From assembly GCA_041628815.1 (NCBI GenBank), contig JBFKOL010000117.1, positions 1 through 11,133 on the forward strand: a stretch of 11,133 bases of DNA, read 5' to 3'. The stretch comes from JBFKOL01 sp041628815. GTDB lineage: Bacteria; Bacteroidota; Bacteroidia; Chitinophagales; Saprospiraceae. Numbering within the stretch: the first letter of the stretch is position 1; each line of letters begins with the position of its first letter. The position numbers and the translations under genes were made by a program. Shown here piece after piece: positions 1 through 7,215 of this stretch. The notes beneath the pieces are model-generated. The model did not search any database. It was not told where the DNA came from and was given only the letters and a program-made list of their open reading frames with translations.

Positions 1-1301
1 ACGTCTTCTACACGCACATATAGCTTTTCTTCAGGTACCCAGATCATAGGATCCACTGCAAACACCTCCCCTGGGGTAAGCGGAGTGGCCTTATAATTTC
101 CCACATCGTGGACTGCCATCCCGACGGGGTGTTGCATGTGACCCCGAAATGTCAATGCGGCTTTTACGGCTTTCTCATAGTGAGGTTTGGAGAAGGTATT
201 GCGATCGATGTAATCTGCCATTTCAGAAGAAGCCCGTTCCAGGACTTGGTCGACCGAAACACCGGGTTTTATGTGATTCAACAATGCCGATCGATAAGCG
301 ACCACAAAGTTGTAGAGTTCCAGTTGTTCGGGAGTAAAACGACCATTGACGGGCCACATGCGGGTGACATCGCTTGTATAGTAGTGGTATTCCGGCGCGA
401 AATCCATAAGCACCATATGTCCGGACTCTAAGGGATCATTGTTGCGAAAATAATGACCCATCCATGCGTTCTGACCACCTCCTACAATCGCAGAATACCC
501 GTCCCTGCGCGCATCGTTGATTTGATGTATGAAACGGGCACAAGATTCAATCTGATACTCATAGACGCCTGGTGCTGTGCAACGCATTGCTTCCATCAAT
601 CCGAGGCCCGAAAGTTGGGAAGCGCGTCGAATCAGACCGATTTCCGCTTCACTTTTGATATTCCTCATCTCATCTAAAATGGGTGAGAGGTCGTTGACCT
701 CAAATTGGGGAAACCTTTCCTCGAGAAGATTTATGAATGTTCCCTCTTTTGAGATTCTGGCATCCCAGGGATCATTGGCGATACCCGCTTGATATCTCAA
801 CAACTCATCCCTGCTATCTGTGCCTGTTTCCACCGGGCTAAACGGTGTATATATGACAGGATGAGGAGGCCGTACGAGACCGCTCCAGATCCAATCTTTA
901 CTCATTTGTTCGACCGGTTTTACCTCCTCGATCCCCGTCAATTCCTTTATCAACTCGGCATCCTCGGCCGACAATGTTTTCCCTTCACTGCGTTCTCTCC
1001 CAGGATCCCGGTGCGGAACATACAGCGTCGCTGATCTCAAACGACCATTTAGTAAGAGGTAAGCATGAGGCACTTCAAAACCAGACAGATAATAGAATGT
1101 ATTGCTTTGACGGAATATCTTGAAACCATCGACGTCGGAAGCGCCCTGGATAATGGCAAAGGCATTATTACCTATTGCATCGTAGACCTGATTTCTTCTT
1201 TCGGCAAATTCTTCTTTCGTGAAATCTGTCTGGAAATGGTACTTATCCTGCCCCTGCAGACATATTGAAACCAATAGATAGAAAATAATCGTAAATCTCA
1301 T
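1..1301 (-). CDS. Secreted M24-family metallopeptidase (Xaa-Pro aminopeptidase-like), C-terminus cut by window edge
   Basis: Reading the minus strand from the ATG at 1301 gives 433 complete codons without a stop. Residues 1-17 look like an export signal (MRFTIIFYLLVSICLQG), so the enzyme probably acts in the periplasm or outside. Residues 28-150 resemble the aminopeptidase P N-terminal domain (FAERRNQVYDAI, SNTFYYLSGFEVP). The rest is the M24 'pita-bread' fold, which removes N-terminal residues ahead of proline in this family. By alignment with E. coli PepP from memory, the dinuclear metal ligands are D300 (LMDFAPEY), D311 (SDVTRMW), H391 (MQHPVGMAVHD), D417 (FAVDP) and E432 (VRVED). H283 and H398 match the other active-site histidines. 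PepP has Glu where D417 stands. Only a short tail after E432 should be missing. A promoter-like sequence lies 23 bases upstream. The family call is firm; proline specificity is inferred. Confidence 0.93.
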   Translation of the reverse strand, partial: MRFTIIFYLLVSICLQGQDKYHFQTDFTKEEFAERRNQVYDAIGNNAFAIIQGASDVDGFKIFRQSNTFYYLSGFEVPHAYLLLNGRLRSATLYVPHRDPGRERSEGKTLSAEDAELIKELTGIEEVKPVEQMSKDWIWSGLVRPPHPVIYTPFSPVETGTDSRDELLRYQAGIANDPWDARISKEGTFINLLEERFPQFEVNDLSPILDEMRNIKSEAEIGLIRRASQLSGLGLMEAMRCTAPGVYEYQIESCARFIHQINDARRDGYSAIVGGGQNAWMGHYFRNNDPLESGHMVLMDFAPEYHYYTSDVTRMWPVNGRFTPEQLELYNFVVAYRSALLNHIKPGVSVDQVLERASSEMADYIDRNTFSKPHYEKAVKAALTFRGHMQHPVGMAVHDVGNYKATPLTPGEVFAVDPMIWVPEEKLYVRVED

Positions 1302-1323
1302 AGTGATTACAGCATATGATGCC

Positions 1324-1357
1324 GCAAAAGATAATGTGTTTGATTCACGATATCAAA
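1324..1357 (-). promoter_or_regulatory. Candidate Bacteroidota-type promoter for the M24 peptidase
   Basis: On the minus strand, TTTG (1357-1354) is followed after 20 bases by TATCTTTTG (1332-1324). The Bacteroidota sigma factor consensus is TTTG, 19-21 bases, TAnnTTTG; the match here is good apart from one extra T. A transcript would begin roughly 15-20 bases before the peptidase ATG at 1301. The site is seen in sequence; its activity is inferred. Confidence 0.35.
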
Positions 1358-1372
1358 TTCGGGTTCAATCAC

Positions 1373-1397
1373 GAGCAAGTGCAAGTGCAAGAGTCAG
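1373..1397. repeat. Short CAAG-type degenerate repeat at the end of the four-helix-bundle gene
   Basis: The plus strand reads GCAAGTGCAAGTGCAAGAGT with a clear 6-base period (GCAAGT). On the coding strand of the neighbouring pseudogene this is a CTTGC run that begins at its terminal TGA (1394-1396). It is one of several CTTGA/TCAAG-family arrays in the window. Confidence 0.7.
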
Positions 1398-1747
1398 GAT
1401 CGTTTATTTTTGATTATTGCTGCAACTTTTTTAATCAATTGTTCTACCTCGTCGACGAGTTGCTCTTGTATCAGAATATCACCTTATTCTACTTTCTGCA
1501 GAATTTTCAAATTGACTCTGGATTCTTTCAATTCCTTGAGCGTAAGAGCGAGCTTATTGATATTATCTTTTTTAGTATTGGTTCCTTGGGCTTCACCAAA
1601 ATTTAATGCAGCGCCAACGGCTGATCTTAAAAGTTGATTGCCATAATAATTTCCCTTCATATCGGCCGGCAGCTCTTTGCTAAGAAACACAATATCTGCG
1701 GCAAACTTGACAAGCCTATCCTTAAGGTCATACTTTTTCTCAATCAT
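1394..1747 (-). pseudogene. Four-helix-bundle protein (S23/IVP family) interrupted by an in-frame stop
   Basis: The minus-strand frame from ATG 1747 encodes 87 residues with the hallmarks of the 'four helix bundle protein' family once named for 23S rRNA intervening-sequence proteins: LRSAVGAALNFGEAQG in the middle and LALTLKELKESRVNLKIL near the end. The frame then meets TAA at 1484-1486. Without any shift it continues for 29 more codons (GDILIQEQLVDEVEQLIKK, then VAAIIKNKRS) to TGA at 1394-1396. The total of about 117 residues is the usual length for the family, and the part after the stop supplies the expected last helix. This is one nonsense change, not a frameshift. TAA 15 bases before the ATG blocks a longer start. 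The biochemical role of free-standing members is unknown. A sequencing error at 1484-1486 is possible. Confidence 0.85.
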
Positions 1748-1790
1748 ACCTCTATCCTCTTACCCTGCATGTTCTTAAAATTAACCCCAT

Positions 1791-1812
1791 TTCTTGATTA
1801 TTGATTCTTGAC
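1791..1812. repeat. CTTGATT-type repeat upstream of the four-helix-bundle gene
   Basis: The plus strand carries TTCTTGATTATTGATTCTTG, two and a half imperfect copies of a TTCTTGAT-like unit. It faces the CAAG-type run at 1373-1397, so the broken four-helix-bundle gene sits between arrays of opposite orientation. Confidence 0.6.
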
Positions 1813-2139
1813 CATTGTTGTCTGGGGAATCGGCCAACATGATTCTTATAATACTTTTAATCGCCTCTGTCCATGCCCCGCCGCTGCAGCTTTGGCGCAA
1901 ACGTCCGTACTAAGTACTAAGGCAGGTGGAAAAAGTATTCAAAACTCGCTCCGTCCTCTGAAGCAAATGCGAAAGAGGGTGCTGCTGAATATGGCGGGAA
2001 TGTAGCACCGTTTCGGGCTCATGATTCATACTCTAGACAGATTCGGAATAGAAAAATACCTACTTCTCCATCCTGATTTTTCCAGGCGTATTAACGCTAA
2101 AAGCTACATTCTTCAGGAATACTTCTTCTTAAATCGATC
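1813..2139. other. Intergenic stretch with no recognisable gene
   Basis: Short open frames exist on both strands, such as a 65-codon plus-strand frame at 1808-2005. None has a recognisable domain or convincing start, and several overlap on both strands. A small palindromic motif, AGTACTAAGTACT, lies at about 1908-1920. The base composition is richer in G+C around 1865-2020 than in its flanks, which could mean a decayed gene or a dispersed repeat. I recognise nothing specific. Confidence 0.4.
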
Positions 2140-2340
2140 AATGCGCAGGATAAGCTCCGCCTGCGCTCGTATAAGTTAATTAAGACAGCGGGCAGGCCTG
2201 CCCGTCCGCAGGCGGGCGCAACGTGACTGAGCGCTAGTGAAGATGACTGAACGATAGTGAAGGAAATTGCCGAAAGGCAATGTGTCGAAGGCCATTACGG
2301 CGGGAGTATTTTTACTCCTTTGCGCCATCGACAGCAGCAC
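2140..2340. other. Hairpin-dense element (possible structured RNA or REP-like repeat)
   Basis: Five structures follow one another within 200 bases. A 7-bp stem GCGCAGG/CCTGCGC (2143-2149 with 2160-2166) has a 10-base loop. A perfect 16-base palindrome CGGGCAGGCCTGCCCG lies at 2189-2204. Two tandem 20-mers, 17 of 20 identical, occupy 2224-2243 and 2244-2263 (TGACTGAnCGnTAGTGAAGn). A 6-bp stem ATTGCC/GGCAAT with a GAAA tetraloop is at 2266-2281. A three-part nested stem at 2283-2333 pairs TGTCGA with TCGACA, GGCG with CGCC, and GGAGTA with TACTCC around a TTTT loop. GC-rich palindromes like the second are common as dispersed repeats in Bacteroidota. A minus-strand frame of 50 codons (2328-2176) also spans the block. 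Whether the element acts as RNA, DNA or peptide is unknown. Confidence 0.55.
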
Positions 2341-2344
2341 AGAT

Positions 2345-2430
2345 CCCTATTAGTAAAGCGTGATATCAACAAGAAATCCATTGAAAATCGCACTTGAGCG
2401 CCAATGAACCGAAAAGAAATAGTAATAGGG
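2345..2430. repeat. Inverted repeat CCCTATTA / TAATAGGG
   Basis: Eight-base perfect arms at 2345-2352 and 2423-2430 enclose 70 bases. They follow the hairpin cluster directly and may be its outer boundary. Arms this short could arise by chance. Confidence 0.35.
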
Positions 2431-2520
2431 GGTTACTTTTTAGACCTTTTTCAACGCAACCTAATTATCAGCTACTTATATCAACAAATCATGGTCATAT
2501 GAGGGTTAACCGGACAGTAA

Positions 2521-2606
2521 TGATTCTTGATCTTGATTCTTGATCTTGAACTTGATTCTTGAACTTGATTCTTGAACTTGATTCTTGAACTTGATTCTTG
2601 ATTCTT
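2521..2606. repeat. CTTGA minisatellite directly upstream of the kinase gene
   Basis: The array is built of 6- and 7-base CTTGA units. Four perfect copies of the 13-mer CTTGAACTTGATT fill 2545-2596, with less regular CTTGAT/CTTGATT copies on both sides. It ends 13 bases before the kinase ATG at 2620, so it occupies the 5' leader or promoter. Slippage could change its length. It is not a CRISPR: there are no spacers. Confidence 0.9.
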
Positions 2607-2619
2607 CCCCCGTTCTCAA

Positions 2620-5600
2620 ATGCCTCAACATTCACTATCTTCCTCTCAATTACGGAAGATGGCCAAAAAGAGCACCCAACCCACCGACCTTGAACGACGG
2701 CTTACGGAGAAAGAAGCTGAGATAAGCCGGTACAAGCACGAGCTGGCAATAGAGGCGGCCCTTGATAAGGTTCGTTCGCGGGCCATGATGATGCACAAGA
2801 GTGACGAGCTGCGCCAGGTCATAGCCACCATTTTCGATCAATTGCAGCAATTGGGTTTTGATTCTTCGGCATCTCTCTTGGCAATCTATAATGACGATTT
2901 TTCTTCAGAGCACTGGATTGCAGGATTAACGCATGATCAATTACCAACGAGTTATCATGTGCCCGCCTGTGATCACCCGTACTACACCGAAGAATTTGAG
3001 GCTTGGAAACAAGGACTACCTTTCAAGGAGCTCATTTTTGAAGGTGAGCAAAAAGTTGAATACGCCAGGATAATGCTGGAGATTTCCGATTATAAACTGC
3101 TGCCGGAGGAGTTCAAAAAGGAAATGCTTTCCCCAGAACGACTGTATATCTCCAATGCTCATATGAAATACGGTCTAATGGAGGTTTGGGGCGATCAACG
3201 GCTGGATCCTCCGTCGATAGACATTTTGAAACGTTTTGCCAAGGTTTTCGAACAGTCATATACCCGCTTTCTCGATTTAGAAAAAGCTGAGAAACAGGCC
3301 AGGGAAGCGCAGATAGAAGCTGCTCTCGAACGGGTGCGGGCCGCTGCAATGGCCATGAACAACTCATCGGAACTCGAAAACGTTGTCAAAATCATCCGGG
3401 AGCAAATGGCATTGCTGGGTCAGGCCCAGCTCGAGACCATAGCGGTACATCTGTATCCGGAAAAAGGGGACAAATTTCAATCTTACTATGCCATTCGGTC
3501 ACCGCATCGAAAGAAAGGTAAGGTTTTGTCAGGCACTACCTGGTTTTCCAAAAGTGACACAGCTATCGCACGCAAAATGCTTGCTCTTTACCATTCAGAA
3601 TCAGTGGAGTATGAGTTGGAAAATCAAGGGAAAGTCTTGGATGAATGGCAGGACATGGTCTTGGAATACATACCCGGTATGAAAGAGGAATGGGATGGCC
3701 ATATTCCCGTCTATCAATACTGGTATTTTGCCGACTTTTCCGGAGGGACCTTCGTATTGATTCCCAGGGAAGAACCCAATGAAGAAGCCAAAAGTCTTCT
3801 CAGGCGAATTGCCTCTGTGTTCGACATAGCCTACCTGCGATACCTCGATCTCCAAAAAGCCGAAGCACAGGCAAAGGAAGCCAAAATCGAGGCGGCATTG
3901 GAACGCGTTCGTTCTGCCTCCATGGCGATGCACGAAAGCAACGAACTCCATACCGTCATCACCATATTGGCCAATCAATTGAGCGCCCTTGGCATTGAAA
4001 TGGACTCCTGTCAGATAGAAGAGAAAAGCGATGATTCCCGGGACCAGAACTTCTGGTTGGCCATTGCCCCTACATCGGAAGCTGGGTATACGATCGTCAG
4101 GCGGATCTTTATCCCGTTCAAGGACATCAAATGGTTTACCGCCATCGAGGAAGCCAGGAATAAGGGCAAATCGGGCTTGACCGATACATTCTCGAAATCC
4201 GAGAAGGATGCTTTTTTTAATCATTATTTCAAAACTTCTTCCCATAAGAACGTACCGGAGGAGCGCAAAACTTACATTTTATCCACCGAAGGGATGACAA
4301 GGGCCGCTGTACTTACGCATCGTTCCATGGTATCTATTCTGAGATACAACAGCCACCCATTTTCCCGGGAAGAGTACGATATTCTAAAGCGATTCGCTGC
4401 TGTCTTCGAACAGTCCTATACGCGTTTCCTGGACCTCAAGAAAGCGGAAGCGCAAGCCCGGGAAGCCCAGATTGAAGCGGCCCTCGAAAGGGTTCGCGCA
4501 AGCACCATGGCTATGCATCGCAGTACGGAGCTCCCGGATACGGCCCAGGTCATGTTCGAACAGTTCATTACACTGGGATCGGAACCATGGGTATTCGCCT
4601 TTTGCATTTTCAGGGATGGGAGCCACATGGCCGACAATTGGGCTTGCTCCCGGGTCGGCCCCATGTCGCCAATGGAGATACCGCACAACGAGGATTCCGT
4701 CTTCATCAACATATACAATGCGTGGAAAGAAAAGAAACCGCTGCACATCGAGGAAGTGCACGGTCAAAGGTTGGTCGATCATTTCGAATATGTCAAAGGT
4801 ATTCAATCCATTGGCCAGTCCATCGAGGAGATGAGCGATCACGGCATCGACCTGCCGGAACACATCTTTTTTAACTGTGCGAATTTCAAGTATGGATATG
4901 TGATGTTTGGCACCTATGACAATCGAAAAGAAAACCACGATATCTTTCTTCGCTTCAGCAAGGTATTCGAGCAAACCTATACGCGTTTCCTCGATCTCCA
5001 AAGCGCGGAAGAAAGAGCCAGGGAGGCCGAAATTGAAGCGTCCCTGGAGCGCATTCGGTCAAGGGCCATGGCTATGCATCGCACCGATGAACTCAACGAA
5101 GTCGTAGGGGTAATTTTCGAAGAGCTGCGCCAGATAGGATTTGACAACACGCTCTGCTCAATTGGCATATACGACGAAGAAACCAAAGGGGCCGACTGGT
5201 GGACGTACATCGAAAATAAAGAGCTGCCCGGATCATACCACTTCCCATACCTCGAAGGAAGATGGTTCAAAGAAGTTTATGAGGCATGGGTTACAAAGAA
5301 ACCTTACCATTATATCGAACTGCACGGAGATGATCTTAAGCTCCAGGAAAAGCTGACTTTTGAGTATACGGAATGGTCGCTTTTACCGGACGAAGTGAAG
5401 GAGGCCATGCTGGAAATATCTTCGGAAAGCATCAAAGCCTGCTATATCTCCATGAATTGCGGTATGCTGGAGGTCGTCATAGACAGCCCCCTTAATGAAG
5501 ACCAAATCAGGCTTTTACAGCGATTTACATCGGTCATTGATTTTACCTATACGAGGGTTGACGACCTCGAACAGGCCGAAGCGAGAACACGCGAAGCGGT

Positions 5601-6978
5601 ACAGCAAGCCTCCCTGGACCGGATAAGGGCGGAGATTGCCTCCATGCGCACAGCCAGGGACCTGGAAATCATCACCCCATTGATATGGCGGGAGCTGACC
5701 ACCTTGGAGGTTCCATTCTTCCGTTGCGGCGTCTTCATCGTCGAAGAAGAAGCTGAGCAGGTAAAGTCTTATCTGTCCACCCCGTCAGGGGAATCCCTCG
5801 CAGCGATGGAAGTAAACTTCGGCGAGCTCGATTTGATCGACCAGACAGTTGCGCACTGGAAAAAACAAGAGGTCTACCGTGATCATTGGGACCGGCAGCA
5901 ATTCATTGATTTTACCAGGAATATGATGGATCGCGGACTGATAGATGATAAAGTAAAATACCAGGGAGCCATCGAAGCTCCGGAATCCCTGCACCTTCAA
6001 CTGGCACCCTTCAAGCAGGGCATGCTATACGTAGGTAGTGCTGAACCACTTGAAGACAACCAAATAGCATTGATCCAGGAATTGGCCAACGCTTTTTCTG
6101 TCGCCTATGCCCGGTACGAAGATTTCAATCAACTGGAAGCCGCAAAAAAGGAGGTTGAGTCGGCACTTTCCGATCTTAAAGCCACCCAGGCGCAACTCGT
6201 CCAATCGGAGAAAATGGCCTCTCTCGGAGAACTGACGGCCGGCATTGCCCACGAGATCCAGAATCCATTGAACTTTGTCAACAATTTCTCCGATGTCAGC
6301 ACGGAAATGATCGATGAATCCATTGAAGAATTGGAAAACCAGGATTTATCAGAGGTCAAAGAGATCCTCACGGACCTGAAGGGCAACCTGGAAAAGATCC
6401 ACCACCACGGAGCGAGGGCGAGCAGCATAGTCAAAGGTATGCTGGAACACTCCAGAGCCAGTTCTAATGAACGCACTGAAGTAGACATCAATGCCATGTG
6501 CGACGAATACTTGAGACTGGCCTATCACGGTCTTCGAGCCAAAGACCGCACCTTCAATGCGACCTACGAGACGGACTTTGACCATGAAGTGCCAAAATTG
6601 AAAGTTGTCAGCCAGGATATCGGCCGGGTGTTGCTCAATTTGATCAACAACGCTTTCCAGGCGGTGGAAGAAAAGTACAAATCCGGTATCGACGGGTATT
6701 CTCCCCAGGTCTTCATAAAAACGCAATTGTCGTCCTCGGGAGGAGGCAAGGAAGAGAAATCTGTCCAAATCTCTGTACAGGACAACGGCACGGGCATACC
6801 CGAGAAGATCAGGGATAAGATCTTCCAACCGTTTTTCACCACTAAGCCGACGGGACAAGGAACGGGGTTGGGTTTATCCCTTAGCTATGATATCATCAAG
6901 GCGCATGGAGGTGAGATAAAAGTGGAGTCGGAGGTAGGATGGGGAACAGCATTTGTTTTGTGTTTGCCTGTGAGTTGA
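2620..6978 (+). CDS. Soluble sensor histidine kinase with six tandem GAF-like modules
   Basis: The 1452-residue protein has no signal peptide or membrane span, so it should be cytoplasmic. Six modules of about 190 residues begin near residues 44, 232, 423, 618, 805 and 995. All but the first are preceded by a helical linker of the type RFLDLxKAExQAREAxIEA, and most start with LERVRxxxMAM. I call them GAF-like by layout; their ligands are unknown. The kinase core follows: H1211 in GIAHEIQNPLNF is the likely phosphoacceptor, then N1340-N1344 (NLINN), the G1 box DNGTGIP at 1388, FQPFF at 1402 and GQGTGLGLSLS at 1412. All the usual boxes are present. No receiver domain or neighbouring response regulator is seen, so the partner is elsewhere. 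The start at 2620 follows an in-frame TGA (2599-2601); ATG 2659 (MAKKS) is a plausible alternative. A repeat array abuts each end of the gene. Confidence 0.93.
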   Translation: MPQHSLSSSQLRKMAKKSTQPTDLERRLTEKEAEISRYKHELAIEAALDKVRSRAMMMHKSDELRQVIATIFDQLQQLGFDSSASLLAIYNDDFSSEHWIAGLTHDQLPTSYHVPACDHPYYTEEFEAWKQGLPFKELIFEGEQKVEYARIMLEISDYKLLPEEFKKEMLSPERLYISNAHMKYGLMEVWGDQRLDPPSIDILKRFAKVFEQSYTRFLDLEKAEKQAREAQIEAALERVRAAAMAMNNSSELENVVKIIREQMALLGQAQLETIAVHLYPEKGDKFQSYYAIRSPHRKKGKVLSGTTWFSKSDTAIARKMLALYHSESVEYELENQGKVLDEWQDMVLEYIPGMKEEWDGHIPVYQYWYFADFSGGTFVLIPREEPNEEAKSLLRRIASVFDIAYLRYLDLQKAEAQAKEAKIEAALERVRSASMAMHESNELHTVITILANQLSALGIEMDSCQIEEKSDDSRDQNFWLAIAPTSEAGYTIVRRIFIPFKDIKWFTAIEEARNKGKSGLTDTFSKSEKDAFFNHYFKTSSHKNVPEERKTYILSTEGMTRAAVLTHRSMVSILRYNSHPFSREEYDILKRFAAVFEQSYTRFLDLKKAEAQAREAQIEAALERVRASTMAMHRSTELPDTAQVMFEQFITLGSEPWVFAFCIFRDGSHMADNWACSRVGPMSPMEIPHNEDSVFINIYNAWKEKKPLHIEEVHGQRLVDHFEYVKGIQSIGQSIEEMSDHGIDLPEHIFFNCANFKYGYVMFGTYDNRKENHDIFLRFSKVFEQTYTRFLDLQSAEERAREAEIEASLERIRSRAMAMHRTDELNEVVGVIFEELRQIGFDNTLCSIGIYDEETKGADWWTYIENKELPGSYHFPYLEGRWFKEVYEAWVTKKPYHYIELHGDDLKLQEKLTFEYTEWSLLPDEVKEAMLEISSESIKACYISMNCGMLEVVIDSPLNEDQIRLLQRFTSVIDFTYTRVDDLEQAEARTREAVQQASLDRIRAEIASMRTARDLEIITPLIWRELTTLEVPFFRCGVFIVEEEAEQVKSYLSTPSGESLAAMEVNFGELDLIDQTVAHWKKQEVYRDHWDRQQFIDFTRNMMDRGLIDDKVKYQGAIEAPESLHLQLAPFKQGMLYVGSAEPLEDNQIALIQELANAFSVAYARYEDFNQLEAAKKEVESALSDLKATQAQLVQSEKMASLGELTAGIAHEIQNPLNFVNNFSDVSTEMIDESIEELENQDLSEVKEILTDLKGNLEKIHHHGARASSIVKGMLEHSRASSNERTEVDINAMCDEYLRLAYHGLRAKDRTFNATYETDFDHEVPKLKVVSQDIGRVLLNLINNAFQAVEEKYKSGIDGYSPQVFIKTQLSSSGGGKEEKSVQISVQDNGTGIPEKIRDKIFQPFFTTKPTGQGTGLGLSLSYDIIKAHGGEIKVESEVGWGTAFVLCLPVS

Positions 6979-6980
6979 AA

Positions 6981-7107
6981 GAGTCAAGTTCAAACTCAAG
7001 TTCAAGAGTCAAGTTCCCTCCTTCTCCACCAGCTGGCGGATACGGCGGGCGAGGCAAGTATCAAGTATCAGTTTCAAACTCAAGTTCAAACTCAAGTTCC
7101 CTCCTTC
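6981..7107. repeat. TCAAG minisatellite and duplicated 16-mer after the kinase stop
   Basis: Starting two bases after the kinase TGA, the plus strand carries TCAAGTTCAAACTCAAGTTC and related units. This is the reverse complement of the family upstream of the gene. TCAAGTTCCCTCCTTC occurs at 7009-7024 and again at 7092-7107. Each copy is followed by a related AGCTGGCGGA/AGCTGCGGCGGA stretch, suggesting duplication of an 83-base unit. The rest of the gap to 7215 holds no gene and no clear terminator. Confidence 0.8.
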
Positions 7108-7215
7108 GTTTTGCACAAGCTGCGGCGGAATGGGTAAGCTATGGTCTTCCTAAACGGCAATAAGCTGCTCCGAAAACATCAATCCGTACAATTATTGAAG
7201 CTCCATCGGCACAAA

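Noticed and set aside
108..431. Plus-strand frame of 107 codons
   Set aside because: Antisense to the M24 peptidase, whose metal-ligand motifs fix the coding strand.
1394..1747. Avd protein of a diversity-generating retroelement
   Set aside because: Avd shares the four-helix-bundle fold, but no reverse transcriptase or template/variable repeat pair is in the window.
1808..2005. Plus-strand frame of 65 codons
   Set aside because: No domain, an unlikely composition, and competing open frames of similar size on both strands.
2521..2606. CRISPR array
   Set aside because: Units are 6-13 bases with no unique spacers and no cas genes nearby.
3601..5001. Two long minus-strand frames (about 205 and 214 codons) inside the kinase gene
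   Set aside because: They run opposite a kinase frame with clear domains, share no recognisable family, and start and end near the repeated linkers, as expected for antisense shadows of tandem modules.
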